From: Nelumbo lutea
Lineage: Eukaryota; Streptophyta; Magnoliopsida; Proteales; Nelumbonaceae
DNA: 64,000 nt
Direction: 5' to 3'
NCBI GenBank assembly: GCA_022828595.1
Contig: JAKGHH010000003.1
Span: forward strand, 60,439,759 to 60,503,758
Part shown: positions 39,849-49,457 of the stretch, piece after piece
Layout: every line of letters begins with the position of its first letter
How positions within the stretch are numbered: the first letter of the stretch is position 1
Position numbers and translations under genes: made by a program
The notes under the pieces: model-generated
What the model saw: the letters and a program-made list of their open reading frames with translations, nothing else
Told to the model about the DNA's origin: nothing
The model's database searches: none

Positions 39849-40247
39849 GGGAAAATTCCCGATTAATACCCTGTAGCCTAGTGCCACTTTGGTCCCTAAA
39901 CTTTAAAATGTGATAATTCAGAACCCAAGCTTTGAAAATGTGTCAATTTAGTACATGTCGTTAACTAGTCCATTAACCAGCTGTTAAATGGCATTTGAAA
40001 AGACACAAATGTTCTTCAAGTGTCATCTAATTCTCTTTATCAACCCTCCAAACATTGATAAAAGATGAACATGCAGTCCCAAATTCTTGTCTCTTCTTGA
40101 ATACCCACTGAGACATGTCCTCAACTTTCTTGAATAGAAGAGGCAAGATTTTCAGACTGTTTATTTTTTATCAACGTTTGGATGGCTGATAAAGAGAATT
40201 AGATGACACTTGAAGCCTGATATAGGGTACTAATCGGGATTTTTTCC
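39849..40247. mobile_element. Mutator-like TIR element (399 bp) with 9-bp target duplication
   Basis: The left end GGGAAAATTCCCGATTAATA pairs with the reversed right end GGAAAAAATCCCGATTAGTA. The flanks are TTAATTAAA on both sides (39840-39848 and 40248-40256); 9 bp is the Mutator length. The arms are complementary well beyond the ends (for example gtgtcatctaattctctttatc against gataaagagaattagatgacac). Compared with the copy at 49458, the right arm has lost about 150 bp. No transposase. Confidence 0.9.
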
Positions 40248-40256
40248 TTAATTAAA

Positions 40257-41620
40257 ACTTTTTCCCTATCAATTACTCAAACTATATTTTTTCTTCTACC
40301 TAAATGACTCTTCTATTTCTTTTGAAGCCTGGTAAGGCAATATTCATTGAGTAATACTCAAATACATACACATCAAGATTGTACAATTAGCAAGAAAGAC
40401 CAAACAATGACCAAGACAAAGAGTAGAGAAAAAGAAACCAATCCATTCATTTAGACCAATCTGTTGAAGCAAGTAAACATGCAAATCTAAGCAGCGGGAA
40501 AAGGAGAACTCTGAGACCTCTGCAAATGGCCACGAATTTCTGAATTACCAAAAAGGAGGAATGTCTTCCTCTCAACAAGCAAGTCTCTTGCAAAGTGAAC
40601 ATGATGAATCCCAAAACAACATAACCAAAAGAATGAGGTCCATATGAGATTGTTTGCTATACCATAGATAAGCCAAGATGCCAAGATGGGCCCAACTAGT
40701 TGAAGGCTTGAAGCTCGATACAAGAAAATACCAGCCCATGAATTAGATACCTCCATTAATGGAAAAGTCCAAGATCCCCAGTTGGGCTAAGGAAAAACAT
40801 GCAATTACAGCCCAAAACGCATGATCCCATCCAGCCCTCCCAATTCCCCAAAAAAAGTAATCATCTTCTTGCACCTTATATCCATCAACCAGCAACATGT
40901 TCCATCTACCACAAATAGTTAAAAAGCAGGAACCAAAAGAAAGAAGGAGTTTTTACTGTTCAGTCTACCACAGAAATCTTAGTTCTATCGTATAGGTGGT
41001 AGCTCAGAATTGATGCCAACACGGGTGGATATAAGTGTTACAGGTGGAGTTACTTTTAAATTTTGAATTATTGTAGGTCTGCATTTCAAATCAGAATTCT
41101 GAGGTGAAATACAGTTTAAAAATTCTAAGAAAGAAAGACCACTTAATGCGCCAAAAATCATGGACTCCATATTCTCTAAAAATCGTATGGTGAAATGGAT
41201 GACCATCATCACCACCTAGCAGATCCACTACCCCTACGACATCAGGAGTTAATATTGGATGGTCACCAACTAGCAGACTGACCTCGGCAATGAAAGTCTA
41301 GTCGTCAGAGTACTGTTCTTACTCATAAATATGGCTATCCTCCACAGACACCACCATAAAAAACTAGAGAGAGAGAGAGAGAGGAGGTGCAAAATGAAAA
41401 ACCAATAGGATATCCCCAAACCCTTTGGATGGCTATATATATGCTCGCATATTCAATGGCAATACTATGCCATGCCTAAAGCTTTTAAGTAGTGCAACTT
41501 TAGTGGAATTATTTTGGGGTTAGGCTTTTTTTTTTTAAATTTACCATTTATATCCTCTACTAAATAAAGAATGATGTTAACCAAAAATAAATAAATAAAA
41601 CACATGACATCTATATCTAT
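40257..41620. other. Unassigned DNA with weak coding-like stretches on the minus strand
   Basis: Minus-strand reading from about 40900 to 40480 runs with few stops (for example GIGRAGWDHAFWAVIACF), which may be retroelement debris, but I cannot assign a family. A 76-residue open frame at 40985-41215 (minus) is also unrecognised. A (GA)n tract lies at 41366-41384. Confidence 0.4.
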
Positions 41621-41623
41621 CAA

Positions 41624-41660
41624 CTAGTAGATACCCATGTGATGCATCGGAAAACTTAAT
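41624..41660 (-). mobile_element. Helitron-like 3' terminus (minus strand)
   Basis: The minus strand reads CCGATGCATCACATGGGTAT then CTACTAGT, close to the plant Helitron end of a GC hairpin followed by CTAG with a T after it. Only the terminus is identifiable; the 5' end (TC) was not found. Confidence 0.4.
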
Positions 41661-43608
41661 GTCCAATTTGATGATAAAAAAGGATCAAAGGGATATACTA
41701 AATGTGAGTCATATGGTAAATTTATCTAAATGATATGCCAAGTAGAGAGAGGGGTAACCATGTCCAATTCATTAAATGAATAACGAAAAAATCTTGATTC
41801 AATTATAATAATATATATAAAAAACATATGTACTAAATGTAACAAAATGAATAATTTGACTATGTATAATTGTGTTTGGGTCATGACTAAGCTGGTCCCG
41901 AGGACACATGGCCACCCAGTTATCGCCCGGCCACGAAGGCCTAGCTTGGCCACTAATCCAAGAGTTCTACCTTGATGTTCGGGTTAATGAGAAGATCTGA
42001 AGTGCAGCCTAGGAGAAGCTTGATTTGCTTAATTTCTTGTAGGAGATCCAGGGTCATTTCTTCTATATTTAAGTCATAGATGGGTTTAAGATCAAACAAA
42101 TCCAGGTCATGGCTAGCCCATTCAGCATGATAGGTTCCATGTTGCATCTCTAGACTCAAGTTGTTAGTTACCCCCAAGTTAGGCTGATTAGGGTCATGGT
42201 TGACCCACTCTTGATGTTTCCTACCTTCTGGTTCTCTCCCAATGGTAGGATCTTGGTGAAACCAATTTTGGCTTCTCTTTCCTTGCCTTTTGCCTTGCTA
42301 ATCTTTTATTTCCATGACGGGGATAGGCTCTAGATTGTTCTACCGAGGCTCTTGGTTTACTTGCCATGTGTCATGCCAGCCTTCCATGTTTGTGTTTTAG
42401 ATGGGCTCTAGGTCAGCTTGCTTCAATTCTAGCTTTTCTTTCCATGCATCATGATGACCTTCTAATTTAGTGATGAGGTCCTGATCGACCCAATTTGAGT
42501 CTTGCTCCAATTTCCATGTACCATGCCATATGTCTATGTCTTGCTTCATACCATGTTGATCTCCTATACCAAATTCAAAGGTGGCCTACTGAGATTTTAG
42601 GGCAAAACTTTGCCCATGGTCTAGACCTGTACTAAGATTTTCTTGCCTCCGGTTTGTGGGAATCACTTGAATTGAAGCAATAGAACCTTGTTCTAAGTCT
42701 AGTTGGTCAGATTGCACATTATGTTCTTTTTGAACTAGTTCATTGATGTCTATCTACTTTATGGGCTTGATGAATTGAGTTGGATCAAATGATTGATCTT
42801 CTTCAGTTTTCTGTTGCATCACAGTGATAATGTGCATTACCATTTTTTGTGTGTGTGTGGGGGGGGTTCTTCTCCTAACCTTTGAATCAGCTTGATGAGT
42901 TTTGTCAGATCAAAAGCTGCATATTCCTTGGCTATTGATAACACCTTCATAGACTGGATAGGCCTAATGTACTTGGTGGGATCAAATGGTTGACTCTTTT
43001 GCTGCATGGTGCTGACTTGACGACTTGGTAGGGCTTGATGCTCCTTTACTGGGCCTTGAGGATTGACTTGATGCTCGTCTTCTAGGGATTGACTTGAAGA
43101 AATTTGTCTAATTTCTCAATCTTTCTCTTCCTATCTTGACATGGGCAAACTTGGGAGTATTTTTCAATTTCCGAACGGTTTTGACAATATTCAAACAAGA
43201 CCAATTTTGACTCCTATCACTTGCTACCAATTTCTACAGAATTCAATATTCCTTTATTAGTTTCCTTAACTTTTTTTGTTTGGGAATCTCTTTTAATGGA
43301 AAATTTTAAAAAATTCAGTGAAATTTTAATTCTCCATCTTTAAAGGCTTAGTTTCATTTTTTTTTCAATTTTTTTCTCTCTTTCCTCACCCCAACTTAAA
43401 TGCCATTGTCCCTAATGGCATCACTAGAATGATGCAAAGAAGATTTGGGCCAAAGGGAACAATGAGTAGGGTTTTTCTGAGGGGTTCAAGGTATGCCACC
43501 TGGTCTTGAATCAAGAAAAAAAACTCTAATCCTAAAATTAACTAAAAACAAAATTCGTTGGGTTGCCTCCCAACCAGCACTAAGTTTAACGTCTTCAACC
43601 AAATGCAA

Positions 43609-44205
43609 CTATTCATCTCTCTCATCCAAACTCTCATACTCACTTTCGTTTTCATACCAACCAGGACCAGGTTGGGCTAACCAAGGGGTAGATAGGTCAT
43701 TCATGAGATTGCCCGCTATGTCCACACTACCTTCATCTTCCCTTAGGTTTTGATACTCGGAGGCATTAAAAACATTCAATTGGACCTTCTGCTCCCCAAA
43801 TGAGATGTCCATTCCCCCTGATTTACAATTGATATTTGCATTAGCTGTTGTTAAAAACGGTCGTCCTAAGATTATCGGGTTGTAGTTCAGTTGTTCGGTT
43901 GGGGTCATGTCTAGGACAACAAAATCTACAGGGAAATAATAGTTTTATATCCTAGCAATGACATCCTCGATGACATCTCGAGAAGTCTTGACCGACTGAT
44001 CAGCAAGTTGTAGAATTACTAGGGTAGGTTTCAACTCGTCGACCCTGAACCTTTCATAAATAATGGACGGAAGCAGGTCCACACTAGCCCCTAGATCCAA
44101 TAGAGCCCTATCAAAGGTGATTCCAGAAATTATACAACTAATAAGAGGAGCACCTGGGTCTTTCAATTTTTGGGGCCAATCGTGGCTCCCCAGCAACGGC
44201 ACCAA
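43609..44205 (-). pseudogene. Athila-type retropepsin fragment joined to the PBS
   Basis: The minus strand encodes LKDPGAPLISCIISG, then DRALLDLGASVDLLP (active-site region with DLGAS, the Athila form of DTG/DSG), LKPTLVILQLADQSVK, a short break near 43935-43910, and NPIILGRPFLTTANANINC. Its N-terminal frame begins inside the PBS region, meaning the gag-coding DNA that normally lies between has been deleted. The frame after the break ends in an unrelated acidic tail (ESEYESLDERDE). Confidence 0.8.
44187..44204 (-). other. Primer binding site of the Athila-like element
   Basis: The minus strand reads TGGTGCCGTTGCTGGGGA six bases after the LTR end (spacer AGTTTT), matching the TGGCGCCGTTGCCGGGGA type PBS with two differences. 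Confidence 0.8.
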
Positions 44206-44210
44206 AAACT

Positions 44211-45611
44211 TGGTATGATCCGGAGCATGTCGTTAACCACTTCGGAACACCAGTTTAAACATTTATAATTTTATTCCGATTCTCAAACAACTAATAACGC
44301 AGTAAAGTGATGAGAACGGGTCATATCCACAGGGAAGCAGGGGAAAATAATTACATACTTAGATCTAGGAGAGAGAACACAAAGGGGAGTTGCAGAAATA
44401 TAAAATTGATTAATTAAAAAATTGAATTCATTATAAACAAATTCGAACAGTGCTGAGAATAACACGTGCATAAAAATAAATAAATAACAGAAACAAATAA
44501 ATAAAAGGAACGAAATAAAAAATGTCTGAGAATCCAATCAGAGGTAGCAGTCTCCAGATCTCTTCTTTGACCCTCGAACTTCTTGAGCTAGGCCTTCCGT
44601 TTTACCTAGCCGAATTTCAGATCTATAGAAAAGAAATAAAGTGTGAATTAAATCTAATAAAAGTAAAATTTACAGGAAGGAAAAATGAACTAGAAATTAA
44701 AGAACAAAAAGTAATTCTAAAACTGAAGAAAAAATGGTTAGGATTCAAATCTAGAGGTGGCAGCAGTGGTGTTGGCGAACTACAAGTAGGAACCTCTCCT
44801 CTTGCCTGGCATCCTCCTCTTCCTCTACCCTTGAACTTCTTAAGATCAGCCTTCCTTCTTACTTGGGTGAATTGACCAACCCCTTCTACAGGGCCCCCGA
44901 AACCATTTTCATAGAGAAGGGTGGACAAAACTAGAAATAGGGAGAAAGATGGGGGGGCGACAGTTGGGATTTAGCAAAGTTAGGGATGCCCTAGGGTTTC
45001 TAATGGATGGATAAGATGGTTGTGGGGTTGAAGGGTGTACATTATAACATCTAGGGTTGAAGGGTTAAGATTAAAAGAATATGTGGTGCCTTATATTGAA
45101 TGGTTGGGATATAGGATGGATGAAGTGGCTGAGATTTAATGGTGAGGATTAGCAGAATAGATGGCACCTTAGGGTTTAGAAGCTACAAAGGAGAGCTCTA
45201 AAATGGATGGTGGAGATTAGAAGGAGTGGATGATGGAGATTTCACATCTGGGGTCGCTAGGGTTAGCTAAGGAGGAAAATATTAGGTTAAAAAGGCTCCA
45301 TAGGGTTTGCTAATGAGAGGGGAGCATGGTAATACAGTAGGATGGGCGCCAACTGAGTCTAGCAGATAGGAGGCGCCCTCCTACTCTCAGTTCTTTATAG
45401 AAACACCCCCTCTCTCAACTGGAATTCACACCAGCTTCCCAAAAATTGTATTTGAGCCATGAAAACTTCCTAGTTTTTTACGTAGTTTGCAAAGAGACCC
45501 TCAAAGGTCACATAATTGATTTTAACTGGGAAAATGGTGCACTTTGACTATTCTAAGGCCAAAAATACCCCTGAATTGATGCCCTTATGGCATCAAAATG
45601 CAGGGTTATCA
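44211..45611 (-). repeat. Athila-like LTR (1401 bp)
   Basis: On the minus strand it starts TGATAACCCTGCATTTTGAT and ends ATCATACCA. It aligns with the solo LTR at 49618-51129 over its length, including the gaacgggtcatatccacagg block and a partial internal duplication (the cctctacccttgaacttctt and accctcgaacttcttgagc segments). Confidence 0.85.
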
Positions 45612-45639
45612 TTCATCCCTTTGATTAGGCCCCTATCGA

Positions 45640-47169
45640 CCCCCTCGACATCGATAGATCCACTTAGGGCGGAACAAGCGTGTGAGGTACTCCCCCTCCT
45701 CGGCTGCCTCTGATGAAGATGGGGGGGGGGGGAAACAAAGGCCCGATGGCAGGCCCCTTGGTGGAAGGCCTCCTCGGAGTGACAAGAGGCTCCCTCTACT
45801 CACTGCCCTCAACAGGATGGCCCTTGTGTGCCGGCTTCTTCTCCGGGGGTGCAGGCGGTACCTCTGGCGGTCTCTTCTTACCAGCCTCCCTCGGTTGGCT
45901 CCCCTCCACTGGCCTCTTTATTCGGCCACCCACTCCTCTAGTAGGGGCTTGTGGCCGTGGGGTCCCTTAGTAGGAGTGGACCCCCTCTCCACGCGCGCAG
46001 GCGTCACCTCGATTGGCCTCCATGGTGTTTGTCCTCCTGATGTCCCCTTGGAGTGACCCTTTTTCCTTGCCAAGGTGCTCTCCAACAACATCCGCTTGGC
46101 GTCCAATGGCATCTCTACAAAAAGAAACAATGGATCAGTACCTTGGTGCCTAGCGAAAGTCGACATGTGAAGTAGCTGACATAGGGACTTCTCCTACTGA
46201 GGGTAGCAAAGCTGAGCCTCGCGAAAACCAAAGGGAGCTTAGTCTTCACTAGGGGCTTGGCCCGAAGCGTTCCCAATGCAAGTAGATGGGTTATCGTGGC
46301 AGTTTCACCGTCCCGAAGCTTTGGCTTAGGCTTCTTGGTGACAAAGTACATCTCCCCCTAGGACGACTTGAAAGACCACCCCTCAGGACATGAGATAAAG
46401 AAGAATTCCTTCTTCTAGTTATGGACGGACAAGGGATTGTCTAGGGGTTGGCCTCTTTGAGGATGAAGTACATGCCAACCTCAGAGGTGTTCTTCCTCAA
46501 CACAGACATGGCTCAGAACATCTTTGACGTCAGGTCCACGTCTTGAATCCAAGCCACCACTAGCATGGCGACGATGGTTCTAAGGGCATAGGGGACTAAC
46601 TAGCTCTGGGTAATCCCATACCACTTCAGTAGCTCGGGGGTCAGCAGATGAAGAGGAAACTTGAGGTTAAACTCCAAGAAGTGTTGGTAGACACGGATCT
46701 CCCCCTCATCCAGTGTCCACGACCAACCACCAGTGTCGAGGATCCTCAGCTTGAAAGATCAAGAGATGTAGTACCTCCTACCTAGGGACTTCACCTGGTA
46801 GTTGTCTAAAACATTGTTGTGCTCCGAATATGGCAGACACACTATGTGCACCCCTCGAGCACCATATTCTACCATCATCCTTGGGCTGAGCTCGGCAATT
46901 GGTTCCCCCTCAAATACTAAGGGGGACCCCTCAACTTCCCTAGGCACCACGAACTTGGTGCTTTCACAGGGAGAGTCCTCACCTCTACAGCTGTACTCGG
47001 CATCCTTGGGGGCGATCCTCTCCCTCAGCACCTCAACCACTTAGCGTAGGGCTGAGACCTTGGCAGCCGATGATCCTTGACTGGAGCTGGCAGGAATTGG
47101 TGTGTGGTAGGAGCTTGCTCCCGAGTATGAGAGTTCATAGCACTCTAGGCTGGATTTTGAGAAAGACAT
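45640..47169 (-). pseudogene. Antisense ORF of Tat-B ('putative gypsy type transposon'-like), spliced, decayed
   Basis: The minus-strand ATG at 47169 opens MSFSKSSLECYELSYSG. One stop (TAA, near 47042) precedes VVEVLRERIAPKDAEY. Later parts include GEIRVYQHFLEFNLKFPLHL and LLKWYGITQS (about 46700-46600), which fit the plant 'putative gypsy type transposon' family, and MYFVTKKPKPKLRDG near 46351. Intron 46197-46115 leads to the exon MPLDAKRMLLESTLARKKG. The C-terminal coiled coil is missing because the element is cut at 45612. Several stops show it is not functional. Confidence 0.7.
46115..46197 (-). other. Intron of the Tat-B antisense ORF (83 bp)
   Basis: Donor GTAGGAGAA at 46197 and acceptor TTTTTGTAG ending at 46115. 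It occupies the same place, just before (V/M)P(V/L)DAK, as the 81-bp intron of Tat-A. Confidence 0.75.
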
Positions 47170-47290
47170 GACGAGGCGTTTGCCTAGGACAAGGGCGAGG
47201 ATGAAGAGATCTAAAGACAAGAACTAAAGCCGAGGACTCTGGGAAGCAAAGTCACTCGAAAGTAAATGATGAGCGAATGCGTGACTAAGT

Positions 47291-47304
47291 CCCCTATTTA
47301 AAGG
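47291..47304 (-). promoter_or_regulatory. Antisense TATA-like box of Tat-B
   Basis: The minus strand reads CCTTTAAATAGGGG, about 125 bp upstream of the antisense start codon at 47169. It is identical to the sequence at 33202-33189 in Tat-A. Confidence 0.5.
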
Positions 47305-47982
47305 AAAATGGATGGCCCAGATCGCACCAGATCCGATGGCTACCCAGCGACTGCCTCTACAATCCCGTCTGTCATCCGACTCACGTCACTCGCCTCAGGA
47401 ACACGAAACAACGTGAATGAACCAGGTTGCCTCATCACTACAACTCGATGGTCTACCCAATCGTGCGGACCCAACGAGCGCATGGCCCAGTTCGCCCACA
47501 TTCCGTTCCCCCTATGGTAGCGACACTACAACCCGTCACAGGCACGACCCCAACTCACTAATCCAGGGACCTGCAATGCACGCGACCAGAACCCGATACC
47601 AGGATCTACCTCCTCTATGGCCCGCGGCATCACAGAACGAAACTCCCCCACATAATGGCTAAATTACCAGCTCAGGCACCCAAGCGCCTTCTCCTCGGAA
47701 CCCTCAGTCGAGGTTGAGGCCTCAACGGTCTCACCATCACACCAGCGTGAAGACAAGGCTGGGACAAGACCTTTCTTTGTTCACACGCAATGGTAGCCTC
47801 GAAGCCAAAGCTTATGCCTCCCTGCAGGAGCCTCTATGGCCACCCTCAAAGAACATAGGCAAGCTGATGCCACCGCAGGACACAATAGGCACAGAAGTCC
47901 CATCGACACCTCCTAGCACGAATCAACATACTCCCTTCGGTCGAAGCCAAGGCCCTCTCAGCTCGAACCACCACCACGACTT

Positions 47983-47998
47983 GGGAGTGGGGGGCAAA
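47983..47998 (+). other. Tat-B polypurine tract
   Basis: GGGAGTGGGGGGCAAA directly before the LTR start TGATGTAGG; one base differs from Tat-A. Confidence 0.8.
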
Positions 47999-48396
47999 TG
48001 ATGTAGGCACAGATGGCCCAATCCACTTGCGGGATCACAAGTGTCAGGCGGTGCAGGTCAAAGCGAAGCCAATCAGCATATGCGTGCAATTCAGCTCAGT
48101 GCATTTCAGGGAGCCAATGGCATGGGATCACCTGGCGGCCCAGCATGGCCTCACTCCTCTCATATATATTGAATCCCTACTGTCTAAGCTCACCTACCTC
48201 TAGGCGAATTCAAGTATAAATTGGAGGTGACCCCCCTCAAGGTTAAAGATCGAATACTTGAGCTTTCTCACTAGCACTTGAGATCTATTGCCCTCCTGTG
48301 ACCTCGTCTGGGTGCTCATGCCTAAGACCTCATCCATTCCACACCTCAATACTAACTTGACTGTCAGAGTCTCCACCTCGGGTCTTCACCTCAGTT
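47999..48396 (+). repeat. Tat-B 3' LTR, truncated
   Basis: Starts TGATGTAGGCACAG. It keeps the promoter block caagtataaattggagg (near 48208) and the cacctcgggtcttcacctc segment, then similarity to the Tat-A LTR stops at about 48396, roughly 250 bp short of a full LTR. Confidence 0.75.
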
Positions 48397-49448
48397 CTAA
48401 ATACTGAAACTTGCCCTCTTTTTTCAATTTGGACTAAGAATTTTCCAATTGAATGATGTCATTGGACAAAAATATCCCATCCTTAATAATCTTGTCTAGA
48501 TCTATGTATGCACACAAAATGATCTGGCAGTTTATTTTTTATAAAACTCAATTTTCCCATTATTATTACCTATTTTCTTGTAGTTCTCCCTATTTCTACT
48601 ACCGAACAAAAAATGCTAGCAGAAACTATTTTACTAGCATGGTATTCTTACCAGGAATCTTGAAATAGGTTGCAATAGAAGTTCTCTAAATCATATAAAG
48701 GACATAAAAAATCCAATGAAAATTGACAAGAGAGCATCGATCTCCAAGTGGCCATTTGAATGTTTTTGGGAAGAGAATGCATAAAATTGCTGAAAAACAA
48801 AGTGACCTTGAGCTCTCGTGTTCTTACCTGAGTATGACACTCGACCATCAAAACACCCTTAGAGCTCACTTACTCAGCGAAGGGATGGAAAGATTTTAAG
48901 AGATTCATTACTTAGCAAAGTGAGTTTGAGCTAAAAACAAGAAGACCGTTCTTTAATTCTGATCCACAGAGCCATGACAATACCGATTCAAACCAAAAGA
49001 AAATGGATATACCCTTTCTTCCCTTCACTATTCTTTCTTTTGGACCAGAGATCTCTTGAAGGCTCAAACCTCCTTTCCTTTTGTACTAGCACTTTTGATT
49101 TCAATTCATAGTTCCAGATGAGAGAGAGAATAGGGAGAGAAAAATTTAAACAATTATACATTTTTCTCTCCAACAGACATACCGTTTGTCAAATGTAGAC
49201 TAGACCCAACAATGAGTCTCAGATTTTGCTTCCCTTTGTTTTCCATGACATCACCTTTATATATGTGATCATATCTTTCTTTAGGTTATATTTCTATTGT
49301 TTTCTTTGAAAATTTAAAGAGTAATAAAGGGTATAGAGGCCTTTCATCAATTCTGTCAAATCTTATCATAACAGGGGAGGTTTAAGCCCTGACAGAAATT
49401 AAAGGGGAGTATTTATCTTAAAACTTAGGGGAGGTTTAAGTCTTTTAC
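48397..49448. other. Unassigned intergenic DNA
   Basis: No recognised coding domain or terminal repeat on either strand. Confidence 0.45.
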
Positions 49449-49457
49449 CCAAAAAAA

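Larger units (their letters stand above)
41950..45611 (-). mobile_element. Athila-like LTR element derivative, gag-less: 5' LTR, PBS, protease remnant, degenerate 3' internal region
   Basis: On the minus strand the order is LTR (45611-44211), PBS (44204-44187), then immediately a retropepsin-containing fragment (about 44205-43609). A spacer follows with the GGGTTGCCTCCCAACCAG motif (about 43568-43551) typical of Athila-type elements, then a degenerate tail to about 41950. No gag, RT, RNase H or integrase and no second LTR were found. The right flank joins the Tat-B element at 45612, so this copy probably inserted into it. Confidence 0.75.
45612..48396 (+). mobile_element. Second Tat-lineage element, 3' part only (Tat-B)
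   Basis: It contains, left to right, the 3' exons of an antisense ORF, its 5' exon, an antisense TATA-like box, about 700 bp of non-coding DNA, the PPT (47983-47998) and a partial 3' LTR (47999 to about 48396). Gag-pol and the 5' LTR are absent; the left edge is the Athila-like LTR. The LTR is related to, but clearly diverged from, Tat-A. Confidence 0.8.

Noticed and set aside
40487..41215. Minus-strand open frames of 89 and 76 residues
   Set aside because: They have some coding-like feel, but no domain, conserved motif or start context could be recognised, so no gene is claimed.
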